A stretch of DNA of 64,000 bases from Halomonas sp. UBA3074 (GCF_002366715.1 NZ_DFBS01000032.1:1-64000), one strand, 5' to 3'. Positions 1 to 9,830 are shown, counted from the stretch's first letter. Made by a program: numbers and translations. Notes: generated by a model not told the origin, from the letters alone.

Positions 1-135
1 CCAAATTCACTATGCCACTACATATCGACAAAATTTTTGAAATTATCTAATGATCTATATTTGTAGAGCATGATTATTTTCTTACCTTTTTAGAGTTCAC
101 TGCTAACTTATAGCGACAGCGAAAATTAGGATTTT

Positions 136-1827
136 TTATTTATTAGAAGAATTATCTCGATACCAGTCAAATCCAATAAAATCAACAATCAATCCATATT
201 CTTTATCTTTTGCTGGCCTAGTAACCACGCTAGAAATTTTATACTGAACATGGTGAGATACAGTGCAGGTTAGATAAACGGTACTCAACAGAGGATTATC
301 ATAACCTATCAAAAAACTACCAGTACCAATAAGCAATAATAACGAGCTATCTTTATCAATAAATTTTTTACGTAGAAGCTCTTTTTTATCGACTTTCATA
401 TTCGATGATATCGCACTTACCACATTACTTGATGTAACGCCCCTCAACTTAGGTTTTATGTTTAAAATTTTATCAAATAAGACATTCGCTGTATCAATAT
501 CGCGAACCACGACGTAAGCTTTACTTAAATATTGAGTTTCATTCAGTTCGAAGTGTGCAACAATTTTCTCAGCTAAAAAATCCAAGGACAGACTACTATC
601 CACATATTTACATGAAACTCTTTCAACGCCATGAACTTCTAAGCTATCCTCTGCTTGCTGATCAACACTTGTTCTCCAATCAATTTTCTCGATCCTAAGT
701 GGAGTAGAAACACTATCTTTGATTGCTTGAGTAAGATCATAAGAGCCTACGACTCGACCATAAAAACTTGGTGCTAGGCGACTTGGGCTACTCGTAAACA
801 ATATATAAGTAGCGTTCGAAAAAAAAGTCTCAAAATTTTCTGGTATTGAGCGAATATCGTAACCAACTACTAAACAGTCACAATTAAACTCAAAATCATA
901 TGAATAAATTTTTTGCACCATACATATAATAACTTCCTGATCATCAGAAACTATCAAAGAGGATAATTCTTCTTTCGAACCGGGCAATATAGGATTAACC
1001 CCACTTTCTCTCGATACCAATTGGTAAAGTTGATGTGCTATATCTTGTCGATCAACTAAAATCACAATTTTTTTATCATAGATACCTTTAATAATTTCTA
1101 AATAGGAAGAAAGAGATTTAGTTAAACCACTTCCCAATGCCTGTGAAACAACCCCAGCTTTTCCATTTCCGTTTGGGGGCAAGGCGTCTTTTGTAGCTTT
1201 AATTGCACTATCGACAATTTCTTTGCGCACATACTCCATATAGACGTGTAATGGTTGCGCAATTTTACGGATTTCAGGAATAGTTTTACTTCTAAAATCT
1301 TGGTCATGTACTCCTTTGTAAAGCAGAGATAAAAGCGGGTTCAGTATTTCGGAAAGAAGTTCCGAAATCTCAAAAATATCTAACTCTATAGAAAAGTGAA
1401 CTATCTTATTTCTTATCCTAGTCAACTTATCAATCTTGTTACGCAATGATTTTTTTTCAGAAAGCTCTTCAATATTAAGAGTGATCGCCACTCGATCAAT
1501 AAGATTTTTAAAACCAACAGACATGATTTTTTCATCATAATCAAAAAGATCTAAAACACCAGCATTTTCCATACCATCTTTTTTTCTTAGAATACCAAGC
1601 CTTTCAACAGCTTTATTTACATCTTGAAAAACAAGGAACTCATTAGACTGCACAACTAATTGTTTTAATAGAAGTTCTATTCCATGATGTATCCAAATAA
1701 CAGACTCTTTTAATAGCCAAGCATCACTATTTCTCTTCCACTGAGTCCACATCTCATATCCACGAATCAAAGAGTGCGACCCATTATCGAGCAGGCCAAT
1801 TTTGAGGTTTCCAGTTTGTTCTATCAT
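136..1827 (-). CDS. HEPN-like domain fused to an inactive HsdR-like helicase
   Basis: 563 aa, AT-rich. The helical N-terminal part (about residues 1-170) carries RNKIVH at 139-144, which fits the R-x4-H motif of HEPN ribonucleases. From about 220 the protein follows the motor layout of type I restriction HsdR subunits, but with broken motifs: GSGLT at 232-236 sits where GSGKT is expected, an ILVDRQDIAHQL segment matches the HsdR 'DR.dL..QL' block, GYDIR at 322-326 replaces DEAHR, FTSSPS replaces FTGTP, and GYDNP followed by KEYGLIVDF matches the C-terminal HsdR motifs. So it looks like a helicase fold without ATPase residues joined to a possible RNase. Role in phage or plasmid defence is inferred from domains and the neighbouring Wadjet-like operon. 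HEPN is called from one motif only. Confidence 0.6.
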   Translation of the reverse strand: MIEQTGNLKIGLLDNGSHSLIRGYEMWTQWKRNSDAWLLKESVIWIHHGIELLLKQLVVQSNEFLVFQDVNKAVERLGILRKKDGMENAGVLDLFDYDEKIMSVGFKNLIDRVAITLNIEELSEKKSLRNKIDKLTRIRNKIVHFSIELDIFEISELLSEILNPLLSLLYKGVHDQDFRSKTIPEIRKIAQPLHVYMEYVRKEIVDSAIKATKDALPPNGNGKAGVVSQALGSGLTKSLSSYLEIIKGIYDKKIVILVDRQDIAHQLYQLVSRESGVNPILPGSKEELSSLIVSDDQEVIICMVQKIYSYDFEFNCDCLVVGYDIRSIPENFETFFSNATYILFTSSPSRLAPSFYGRVVGSYDLTQAIKDSVSTPLRIEKIDWRTSVDQQAEDSLEVHGVERVSCKYVDSSLSLDFLAEKIVAHFELNETQYLSKAYVVVRDIDTANVLFDKILNIKPKLRGVTSSNVVSAISSNMKVDKKELLRKKFIDKDSSLLLLIGTGSFLIGYDNPLLSTVYLTCTVSHHVQYKISSVVTRPAKDKEYGLIVDFIGFDWYRDNSSNK

Positions 1828-1927
1828 ATATCTACTTTATTTAATAATTGATTAAATTACACTCACAAAATTTTGGCAGCGAGGTAAACAAAACTTCGAG
1901 ATCCGTGGCTATTTATACATATCATCT

Positions 1928-3046
1928 CTAAATAGGAGCATTCATTCCACCTGGCTGCGCAACTCGAAGATTTGTTTTAGTTAAACGCTCTACAGAAACT
2001 TTTGGCAGCACTTTATCAACAATAACCAGATAATGCTCAAGTAAAGCCCTAATATAATCAAGCTCACCATGCTCAATTTCATACCAAACTTCTGGAAGGT
2101 AGCGAACAACTATACTAAACGCATACAGTATAGCTAAATGTAATACGAATTGATCCTTCATACCCCAATAAGGGACGACAATGCTGGTACCGCAGTACCC
2201 CGACTTGTAAGATTCAACAGAACTCCACCACAAATCGTCTTTATCATGAAACACCTTTCCAGTTAGGTAAGGCTTGTCTTCAATGTTTCTTGGAGTTTCC
2301 CATTCAATTTGTTCAATCTCGAAACCATACTGATTAATTTCTTCCAGCGTTACATTTGCTCCATGTGGGTATATTGCAGCAAAAGTGAAGTTACCTTTCA
2401 CAGAATCAATTTTTTCTGAGCGGTCTATTATATTTTTCTGCGCATGACCAAATTGAAAACTTAATGGGTCACTTCCAAGGTACTCATTCAAAACTCCTTG
2501 CAGTTCGGGTACTCTCCGCAACAAATCGGATAATGATATTGTTTTTTTGCCTACTACATTATCATAACTCCGTGGCTTTTTATCATCTGCATATGGTTTG
2601 ATATTAAATCCCAAGCTTTTTACATATGAGTAAAAATGTCCTGATTTCAAGCATCCTACCATCATGTTATCTGGAAATGAGCCATCATTTTTTCTTAGGG
2701 TATATAACCCATGACCATATTCTGTATATCTTTGCACTGATGACAGATCAGCTTTAGGATTATCAGAAGATATCTGTTCCGCAATAGTTATTTGAAGTAA
2801 AGCATAATAACGAGATAGAATTCTAGAATTCAATCCACCTTCTTTAGTATCCCAATACCCAAAGGCACTTCGAACTGCGGAAGACATACCTACTGACTTT
2901 TTCTCAATAATATCAGGTGCTAAATCTGGAGAATTTTTTTCAATTACTCTTTTACAGAGTTGTGAGCTAGATAGACGCTTGAGTCTTAGCCAGGTTGCCT
3001 CAGAAACATCATCGGCAACGAATCGCTCCGTATTTTTATATTTCAT
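1928..3046 (-). CDS. YaaC-like protein
   Basis: 372 aa, AT-rich like the next gene downstream. It resembles the Bacillus YaaC family in several spaced blocks: RYYALLQITIA (family: FYGLVQLLKA), GHGLYTLRK (HGVSTRK) and SLSDLLRRVPEL (LLSHIPEL). No catalytic motif is visible. The family has no established biochemical function known to me; related proteins often occur in accessory regions. It precedes the HEPN/HsdR-like gene on the same strand with a 100-bp gap, so the two probably form one transcription unit. The start is the ATG at 3046. A hypothetical protein of another family remains possible. Confidence 0.5.
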   Translation of the reverse strand: MKYKNTERFVADDVSEATWLRLKRLSSSQLCKRVIEKNSPDLAPDIIEKKSVGMSSAVRSAFGYWDTKEGGLNSRILSRYYALLQITIAEQISSDNPKADLSSVQRYTEYGHGLYTLRKNDGSFPDNMMVGCLKSGHFYSYVKSLGFNIKPYADDKKPRSYDNVVGKKTISLSDLLRRVPELQGVLNEYLGSDPLSFQFGHAQKNIIDRSEKIDSVKGNFTFAAIYPHGANVTLEEINQYGFEIEQIEWETPRNIEDKPYLTGKVFHDKDDLWWSSVESYKSGYCGTSIVVPYWGMKDQFVLHLAILYAFSIVVRYLPEVWYEIEHGELDYIRALLEHYLVIVDKVLPKVSVERLTKTNLRVAQPGGMNAPI

Positions 3047-3077
3047 AGAATTCCTAAGCTACCCTTACCGTTTAACA

Positions 3078-3107
3078 CTAATATTGCAGTAAGCTGCATA
3101 CTCTCAA
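3078..3107 (-). promoter_or_regulatory. candidate promoter and operator of the YaaC-like/HEPN pair
   Basis: On the minus strand TTGAGA (3107-3102) and TATTAG (3083-3078) are separated by 18 bp, 31 bp upstream of the YaaC-like start. The spacer holds a 14-bp dyad, TGCAGCTTACTGCA, that could bind a repressor. The rest of the 311-bp gap (3047-3357) shows no gene or clear terminator. Confidence 0.3.
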
Positions 3108-3357
3108 CATCCATGCCAACTAATTTATTGAGGTCATGGCGCCACCTTATTTGACTCTACCCCATAGACTCCGATTAAGGCAAAGTCAATTTTGACAAAA
3201 TATTCAAAAGTCGCATGTCGCCGCGTTTTGCCCTGCCTATAGCACTGTATATAAACCATTAGTCAGCAATGAGGCTCATGCTTTGACTCTGATTTTTAGG
3301 TTAACCGCCACCCTAAGCCAACAGCTAGTTTGAGTGGTAGCCCACACAAGATTGCTC

Positions 3358-4227
3358 CTAGCTGATTAGAATACAAACCACCTCCCCACCAAACCACTGC
3401 TGCTTAAGCCCCCGCTGCTTTTCCAACAATAGCATTAGATACTCACGCAAGGGATGAACTGACGGTAGCGCTGCAAGATGTTTACGCAGCCTGCGTTGGT
3501 AAGGAAACTGCTCAGCGGGCACCTGCAACGGCGTGGCGTTTTGGGTGAGCCATTTGATGTCGGGCAGGAGCAAGTGAGTGGCGTTGCTGTCGAGCGCTAG
3601 CGTGACGCCTTTTATATCGAAATCGCCAGCGTAGATATGTGTTCGTCGGGTTTTGCGCCAAGCATCAGCCAGTAACGCAAAGCCGCCGCCGTAGTGGCTG
3701 TCGCCGCGGTAGACGACCAGCGGGTTTGCGTAGCCGCTTAGCGCTGACTGTTCCGGCGAAAACTCATAGAAACTGTCCAGGTTTTCGACCTGAATTAGAG
3801 CGCTAAAGGCGCTCAGCTTTAGCCCCATTACATCTACATCGCGAATGGCGCGTGGCTCGTTGGCAAGCCCTGTTGTTGGCTGCGGCGGAAAGCTGACGAG
3901 TACCCGCCGTGCGCGGGGACTTTCGCGGGTTGCCTTGTCTTCCTCTACACCCTCTTTCGCTTGGGCGCCGCTGGTGAGACCGCTGAGTGAGCGACCTAGC
4001 GGCGCTATGCGGGCGCTTTCGAGTACGTCATTGATCTGCGCCAGCAGGGCGGCATCAAAACGCAGCGCTTTACTGTTGATTCGCGTGGCTAGGTCAATGT
4101 CGTGCTGGTGGCACCAGGCCACTACGTCGTCTACCCACTGGCGGCGCGGCTTCTCCACCGTGGACTGGCGGAGAAGTTCGCGGGCGACGCCGTTAAGGCC
4201 ATTGCGTGCGCGGCTGGGTAGGTTCAT
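3358..4227 (-). CDS. jetD: Toprim-domain protein, JetD/MksG-like Wadjet nuclease subunit
   Basis: 289 aa. The start is placed at the ATG at 4227 because it overlaps the previous gene's stop in an ATGA. The C-terminal half has the Toprim signature of JetD/MksG (topoisomerase VI-like): an acidic VENLDSF motif with Glu at about residue 148 and a GDFDIKG motif with Asp202 and Asp204. In Wadjet systems this subunit cuts DNA that the SMC-like complex has recognised as small and circular. It is the last of four overlapping genes. I recall JetD proteins of about 380-400 aa, so this one has a short N-terminal region (about 140 aa before the Toprim part). Confidence 0.7.
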   Translation of the reverse strand: MNLPSRARNGLNGVARELLRQSTVEKPRRQWVDDVVAWCHQHDIDLATRINSKALRFDAALLAQINDVLESARIAPLGRSLSGLTSGAQAKEGVEEDKATRESPRARRVLVSFPPQPTTGLANEPRAIRDVDVMGLKLSAFSALIQVENLDSFYEFSPEQSALSGYANPLVVYRGDSHYGGGFALLADAWRKTRRTHIYAGDFDIKGVTLALDSNATHLLLPDIKWLTQNATPLQVPAEQFPYQRRLRKHLAALPSVHPLREYLMLLLEKQRGLKQQWFGGEVVCILIS

Positions 4228-5465
4228 ACGGCCAGCTGCAGCTCTACATCGTGGATCAGGCGCAGGTGGTTGAATTGGCTGGCTTGGCTCTCCTGCTGTT
4301 TGAGCCGAAACGCCTTCTGGTCGCTGCGCGGCAGGCCCTGGTATTCGGAAATCACCTGGAACAGCCAGATTTCGTCCGGCCACTCCAGCGGGCTTTCGCG
4401 CAGGTACTCAAGGGCGCTGATCGGCTCCGCCTGGGGCTGGTCGATCACGCTCAAATAGAAGTGTTCCACATCCTGCTTGAGCGCCTGCTGGCGGGCGGCG
4501 GCGAGGCTGCTCTCTTGCGCTTGGGCTGGGGCCGCGGCTTCAACGGTTTGCGTGGTATGGCGCGGCTGGGGTAGTTGGTGCAGCAGATCGGCGAGCAATC
4601 GGCTATCCAGGTTGCGATCCAGCGCTGGGGCGGCCGCCGCGCTTAGCGGGGCGGCTTGATTGACCAGTCCTGGTACCTCGCTGCGCCGGGCGTAATTGCC
4701 CGGCACAAAGCCGGGGTGTTCGCGCATAAAGGCGGCCATGCCGCTGATCAGGCGGCTGCGCGCCTGTTGCTTACGAAAGCGCGCCATCAGTTCGATCAAG
4801 CGCCGCTGCACTTCGCGCAGGCCGGTGTAGTGGTGGCTTAACTGCTGCTGTAGCTGGCTGATCAATAGCTTGCGCAGGCTGCCATCGCTGCCCACCAGTT
4901 CGATCAGCTCGTCGAAATCGATCAGCGCCAGGCCATCCAGCAGCCTCGCGATCTGCTTCTGGGCGCGGTCGTTTTCGCGGATCTTGTCGTTGAGCTGACT
5001 GACAAAACCAAAATCGCTATTCAGCCGCTGCCATAAGCTGTCGATAGCATCGGCGAAGCGCCCATTAAGGTCGTCGACTTCCTGGCGCAGGCGCATCAAC
5101 TGCTGCTCCAGTCGCCAATGCTCGCCGCGGCTGCGGGCCTCCCGGTAGCTGTGTACCAGGGCGCGAATCAGCTCCAGGGTTTCCGCTACATCGGCATTCA
5201 CATGGCGGCGGGTCTCGTCGGCGAGCATTTCGGCGATCAGTTCGCGCACCTTGGGCGCCAGCTTCACGCCGCTCTGCTCATCCGGTCGCCATAGAATGCG
5301 CGCCGCCAGCAGCTTGCGCAGCGCGCTATCGCTGAGCGATTCCAGCGGCACTTCATCCCGGGTGTAGGCTTGCATCAGGACATCGGCGTGTTTGCCGAGC
5401 AGCGCCAGCCGTTCACTGCCGGTTTTTAGCAGGCGGCTTTCTAGTGCATGCTCACCAGCACTCAC
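4224..5465 (-). CDS. kleisin-like subunit of Wadjet/MksBEF complex (JetA/MksF-like)
   Basis: 413 aa, largely helical and charged, without a nucleotide-binding site. Position between the MksE-like and Toprim genes and its size point to the MksF/JetA kleisin, which bridges the SMC heads. The start is GTG at 5465, overlapping the upstream stop in GTGA; the end overlaps the downstream gene in ATGA. The family assignment rests mainly on operon context; sequence motifs are weak. Confidence 0.6.
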   Translation of the reverse strand: MSAGEHALESRLLKTGSERLALLGKHADVLMQAYTRDEVPLESLSDSALRKLLAARILWRPDEQSGVKLAPKVRELIAEMLADETRRHVNADVAETLELIRALVHSYREARSRGEHWRLEQQLMRLRQEVDDLNGRFADAIDSLWQRLNSDFGFVSQLNDKIRENDRAQKQIARLLDGLALIDFDELIELVGSDGSLRKLLISQLQQQLSHHYTGLREVQRRLIELMARFRKQQARSRLISGMAAFMREHPGFVPGNYARRSEVPGLVNQAAPLSAAAAPALDRNLDSRLLADLLHQLPQPRHTTQTVEAAAPAQAQESSLAAARQQALKQDVEHFYLSVIDQPQAEPISALEYLRESPLEWPDEIWLFQVISEYQGLPRSDQKAFRLKQQESQASQFNHLRLIHDVELQLAV

Positions 5466-6097
5466 AGAAGGGCCTCCTGAGCGCCAGAGCCCTCCTCGCT
5501 GCCCTCTTCGATGGGCAGGTTCTCTTCATCGCGAATAAAGCGCACCAGATCCACCAGGTAGTCGATCTTGCCGGTAACCACGAATACCTGCCGCTCTGAA
5601 TGGGGCTGAAGCAGGTAGCCGTGCTCTTTCAAGCGCTTGAAGACCTGCTTTACCTGGGCGTCGAGCTGGTCACTTTGCGAGCCAAAAAAGCTGTCGGTGG
5701 CCAGGCGCTCCAGGCGTTCGCGTAGGCTTTGGTTGTCTTCGCACTTGGCGCTGAATTCGGCGGGTTTGAGCACATCGCCAGGGGCGGCCAGGGTGTCCCG
5801 GCCCAGCGCCTCTTGAACCAGCTGCAGCCACTCCAGCAGCGGCAGCAGGCTATTGAGCGTATCGCCGAGCTGGCGTGACAGCTGATCCCGGGCGTTGTCA
5901 TTGAGCTGACGCCAGGCCAGAAAATAGACGCTGCCATCTTCATTGCTGGCTAGCCGCCGGTTAAGCGGCCGCAGGTAGGTATCGATCTCCTCCCGGGTCT
6001 CTTCATTGGTGAGATGACGATAGCCGCTCTCATCGCTGATTGGGCAGACAAACTCCCCGGCCAGCAGGCGCTCTAGCAGTGGGCCATGTTCGATCAT
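5462..6097 (-). CDS. MksE/JetB-like subunit of Wadjet complex
   Basis: 211 aa, acidic C-terminal tail. It fits the winged-helix MksE/JetB accessory subunit in size and position directly after the SMC-like gene, and in its C-terminal 'FVVTGKIDYLVDLVRFI' hydrophobic block. It binds the kleisin in known complexes. It starts in an ATGA overlap with the SMC-like gene and ends in a GTGA overlap with the kleisin-like gene, so translation of the set is coupled. Confidence 0.6.
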   Translation of the reverse strand: MIEHGPLLERLLAGEFVCPISDESGYRHLTNEETREEIDTYLRPLNRRLASNEDGSVYFLAWRQLNDNARDQLSRQLGDTLNSLLPLLEWLQLVQEALGRDTLAAPGDVLKPAEFSAKCEDNQSLRERLERLATDSFFGSQSDQLDAQVKQVFKRLKEHGYLLQPHSERQVFVVTGKIDYLVDLVRFIRDEENLPIEEGSEEGSGAQEALL

Positions 6098-9000
6098 ACC
6101 GTCACCTCCTGCTGACGTTCCTGGAGCCGTTCGGCCAGGCGGCTTAGCCGTGGCTCGATGCGTTTTAAGACCCGCTTGTTGGGGTTGGCCTCATCGCGAT
6201 CGATCAGGTAGCGGTTGGCGAACAGCAGCAGCACATCGGACTCGGGGTTGGGAAACGCGCCGACGATATGAATGCGGTTGCTGTCGCAGGCGTCGAAGAG
6301 TTTTTCGACGTTGTGGTACGCCAGGGTACCGATCTCATCAATGGGCCAGTGGATGGCGATCTCCGCATCGCCGCGCAGCAGGCGGGTAAAGGCCAACAGG
6401 AATTTGCACAGAATCAAATACGCCATGCCGTGGCTAGAGGACTCCAGCAGCTGGCGGTCGTTCTTGATCACTAGATCGGTGCCGCCTTCGTTCAGGTGCA
6501 GCTCCAGGCGCAGCAGGCTTTCGAAGCTGTACTGCTGGTCGCTGCGCAGCAAATCGACCACGTCCGCCAGGGCGTTGAGGTAGTCGTCGCTGGGCAGCGT
6601 CTGACCGGATTCCCGCCACTCCTTATAGCGCTGGGCAAAAAGCTTCAGCGGCTCCCAGAAGCCGAGTTCATCGATGGTGGACTGGATGCGCACTTCGGCC
6701 TTGGTGATGCCTTCCAGGCGCAGATCATCGGCGACCTCTTCAGAGAGCCGGCGGCTTTGGGCGCTGATGCGGCGGTTCAAATCGCGGAACACGGTGAAGA
6801 ACTTATCCAGATCGTCGCTTAGGTTGCGCCCTTCCTGAATCAGCTGCTGCTGTTGATCTTCGAGCAGTTTAAGCATATCGCGCAGTAACGGCAGCTGTAG
6901 GCGCGGGTTGTCGCTTTGCAGCTTGCTGCGTTCACTCTCCAACGCTTCGGCGAAGCCGCTGCTGGCGTCCTTGATCAGTTGGCTTTCGACTTCCAGGCAG
7001 CCACGCCGCAGTTGCTCGATTTGCTGGTGGCGATTGCCCAGCGCCTGGCGGGCGCGCTCGATGCGCTCGTCCACATCACCCAGGGGCGTGCCGGGCGCTT
7101 GGACGTCGGGCTCGATGGCCAGGGTTTCCAGTTGGGTGAGTAGCGGCTTCAAGGCTTCCAGGCAGGTGTATTCGCTCTCCCGCTGGGTTTTCAGCGTGCT
7201 GACCGTGCTTTGGTGGGTTTTGCGCGCGGCCTGGAAGTCGTTTTTCAGGTGCTCTTTATCGCGCTGTAGCTTTTGCTCCGCTTGCTCCAGCTCTGCCTCC
7301 TGGGCGACCAGCTGCGGCTTGTGCTGCCCCCACTCGACGCGCATAAAGCGTGTGTATTCGGTGAGTTCATCCTGGCGGGCGGCGGTGACGCGTATGCGTT
7401 CATCCTGGCTGGCCAGCCGCGCCTTAGTATCTTTTAGCTTGGCGGGGTCGACGCCCTGCTCGGCCAGCTCCTGGCTAAAGGCTTCTTCCAGTTCCGCGCG
7501 CTGGCGTTTGTGTTCGGCATTGGCGTCGCTCAACTGCTGCTTATACTGGCGCAGTTGAGCATCTAGGCTATCTACCTGGCTTTGGCCGTCGGCCTTTAGC
7601 TCTAATAACTGGCTTTGGTGGGTCTCGCTGAGGGCGGCGAGCGCCTGCTGCTTCTCTTCGCGCAGCTCCCTTTGTGCCTGCTCCTGGCGGGCTAACGCAG
7701 TTTGATGGGCGGCGCGACGCTCCTGCTGGCGCTTGGTGTGGCGCTCCTGCTGCTGGCGGCGGGCTTCCAGCGCAAACTCAACTTCCTGCTCGGCGCGCTT
7801 GTGGGCCATGCGGCCCTGATCCTGGGCTTCATCGGCCTGCTGCACCCGCTCGTTCTGCTGTTTGAGCGTTTTCTCGGCGGCCTGGCTCTCCGTTTGCACC
7901 CGGCGCTTAGCGGTGTCCGCCTCTTCAATGGCGGCCAACAGGCTGGCTTCGTCCTGGGCGTAATCCGGCAGGGCAATGGCGGAAAGATCCAGCGCCAGCC
8001 CGAACAGGTCATCGCTGGCGCCTTCCGCCAACTGCGGGGCGAGGTCACGCCGTTCCAGTAGCTCCGGGGCAATCACCTTGCCTAACTGCTGCTCCCAGCC
8101 GGGGCGGTGGTAGCGCAGGAAGTGGCGCAGGCTTCCCTGCTCCGGGTCGCGCTGCTGATAGAGCGCAAAGCAGCGCTGCTCGGCGCGTTCCAGCTGCTGG
8201 CGAAGTTGCACCAGCTGCTGTTCGGCACTGTCGCGATCGCGTTTGCGGCTTTCAAACTCGCGGCGCAGGCCATCCAGAGTAGCGGCGGATGCGTTGCGCT
8301 CCTGCTGGGCCTGATCCAGGCGCGCCTGGGCAAGCTCCGCCTCTGAGGCTTCTTCGGCGGTCTGGGTCGAGAGCGAGAGCTGCGCTTTTAGTTCGGCTAG
8401 CTGTTCGACACCGAGTTCCAGCTGCGCCTGGTACTCGCCCTCCAGGCGTTGACGCTCCTGCTGATAGCGTTCGTTGAGCTGCTGTTCGGACTCCCACTGC
8501 TGCTCCCGACGCAGGGCTTTCTCTTCGACCAGGGCGTCGATCAGTTCCTGGGATTCACGGGTCTGGCGGGCAAGGGTTTCGGATAGCTCGCGCAACCGGC
8601 CATCCAGGCGGGCTTGGCTTTCCTTGAACTTATCCTGAAGAAGCTGCAAATGTTTCTTTAGCTCTTCGTACTGCTCCCGCCACTGAGGTAGCGCGTTGAT
8701 GTCGCGCTCAAGGCCGGGCATATCGGCCTCGGCATAGTGCTCGAACCGGGTTTGCAGGTCGTTGAGGCGGCGTTGTGTCTGCTGTAAATCGCTAACCACT
8801 TCGCTGTGGCGGTCGTTCAGCTTATCCCGCGCTTCAGCGTAGTCGCTCTCCCGCTGCTGGAACTCGCGCTGGTGGCGGGCAAGCTCGGCATCCAGATCGG
8901 CCATTTGGCGTTCGGCCCGCTGGCGGTCATCCTCTAGCTGGGGTTTCAGTTGCCAAAGCGTGGCATCCAGGTCAGCGAGTTCACGATCGATACCGGCGAG

Positions 9001-9759
9001 CCGGGCAAGCGAGGCCTGCAGCGGTTCCAGACGCATGGATTGGCGCATCTGGGCAATCCACTCCCGCGCCTTGGTGTTGCGAATCCGGGTTACCGGCAGC
9101 TCGACGCCATCCTCTTCGAAAATCGCCGCCAGCATGGTTTTGAGGGTGTCCATCTTGCCCTCTTTGGCATGCACCGCCGAGACCAGCTTTTCGATATGGC
9201 GGATGCGTCGCTCAGGCTTCACCAGGCTGAACTGGGCCGCGATCTGGCGCAGCTTGAGGCCGTCGCGGCTGTTGCCGTGCAGCTGGGTAAAGTCGTTCTG
9301 GATCACCGAGCGAAATTCAGAGGTAGCACCCAGCTTGGGGGAGACCGGCATGCCGTTGCGCCGTAGGCCGCTGGCCCACTGGGTGTAGTCCAGCGCCGCT
9401 ACGCCCGCGTCGCTCTCCACCAGATAGTCTTCCGGCTGGTAGGGCGCGCCGACAAAGCGGTACTCCACCCCGCCTTCTTGTTTACGCGTGAGCACCGCTT
9501 GGCAGATATTACCCGCTTCGCGGCGGTATTCGTAAACCAGGTAGCTGTTGCGATTAGGCAGGTAAAACGCATCAAACTTCATGCGGGTCTTGGGCACGAC
9601 CTTATTGGGTAATTCGCCGTAAAACACCGGCACCAAGCGCTGTAGCGTGGTTTTACCGGAGGCGTTGGTGCCGCAAATATTGGTGTGGCCGTCCACACTC
9701 AGTTCCACCACCCCTTCCAGGTGGCCGTGAATCATCACGATGCGTAGCAGGTGGGCCAT
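6094..9759 (-). CDS. jetC: SMC/MukB-like ATPase of Wadjet/MksBEF complex (JetC/MksB-like)
   Basis: 1221 aa with an SMC layout: an N-terminal head with Walker A GTNASGKTT at residues 30-38, very long Gln/Glu/Arg-rich coiled coils from about 230 to 1000 broken by a hinge-like insert near 560-640, and a C-terminal head with an SSSHG signature and Walker B ending in Asp1141-Glu1142 (WPIDE). The family loads on DNA and extrudes loops using ATP; in Wadjet it selects plasmids for cleavage. A good ribosome site (AAGGA) precedes the ATG. It is the first gene of the operon, whereas the textbook order is JetA-JetB-JetC-JetD. Confidence 0.8.
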   Translation of the reverse strand: MAHLLRIVMIHGHLEGVVELSVDGHTNICGTNASGKTTLQRLVPVFYGELPNKVVPKTRMKFDAFYLPNRNSYLVYEYRREAGNICQAVLTRKQEGGVEYRFVGAPYQPEDYLVESDAGVAALDYTQWASGLRRNGMPVSPKLGATSEFRSVIQNDFTQLHGNSRDGLKLRQIAAQFSLVKPERRIRHIEKLVSAVHAKEGKMDTLKTMLAAIFEEDGVELPVTRIRNTKAREWIAQMRQSMRLEPLQASLARLAGIDRELADLDATLWQLKPQLEDDRQRAERQMADLDAELARHQREFQQRESDYAEARDKLNDRHSEVVSDLQQTQRRLNDLQTRFEHYAEADMPGLERDINALPQWREQYEELKKHLQLLQDKFKESQARLDGRLRELSETLARQTRESQELIDALVEEKALRREQQWESEQQLNERYQQERQRLEGEYQAQLELGVEQLAELKAQLSLSTQTAEEASEAELAQARLDQAQQERNASAATLDGLRREFESRKRDRDSAEQQLVQLRQQLERAEQRCFALYQQRDPEQGSLRHFLRYHRPGWEQQLGKVIAPELLERRDLAPQLAEGASDDLFGLALDLSAIALPDYAQDEASLLAAIEEADTAKRRVQTESQAAEKTLKQQNERVQQADEAQDQGRMAHKRAEQEVEFALEARRQQQERHTKRQQERRAAHQTALARQEQAQRELREEKQQALAALSETHQSQLLELKADGQSQVDSLDAQLRQYKQQLSDANAEHKRQRAELEEAFSQELAEQGVDPAKLKDTKARLASQDERIRVTAARQDELTEYTRFMRVEWGQHKPQLVAQEAELEQAEQKLQRDKEHLKNDFQAARKTHQSTVSTLKTQRESEYTCLEALKPLLTQLETLAIEPDVQAPGTPLGDVDERIERARQALGNRHQQIEQLRRGCLEVESQLIKDASSGFAEALESERSKLQSDNPRLQLPLLRDMLKLLEDQQQQLIQEGRNLSDDLDKFFTVFRDLNRRISAQSRRLSEEVADDLRLEGITKAEVRIQSTIDELGFWEPLKLFAQRYKEWRESGQTLPSDDYLNALADVVDLLRSDQQYSFESLLRLELHLNEGGTDLVIKNDRQLLESSSHGMAYLILCKFLLAFTRLLRGDAEIAIHWPIDEIGTLAYHNVEKLFDACDSNRIHIVGAFPNPESDVLLLFANRYLIDRDEANPNKRVLKRIEPRLSRLAERLQERQQEVTV

Positions 9760-9830
9760 GCCGTGTCCTTGATCGATAGAGATTCGAAAGCGACTATCTT
9801 GCCAGACACTTTGATGGCTTGTCTTACTGA

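Noticed and set aside
6908..7558. Long open frame (216 aa) on the plus strand opposite the SMC-like gene
   Set aside because: It is Ser/Arg/Trp-rich, has no family motif, and is explained by the codon bias of the coiled-coil gene on the other strand. The same holds for other frames inside known genes.
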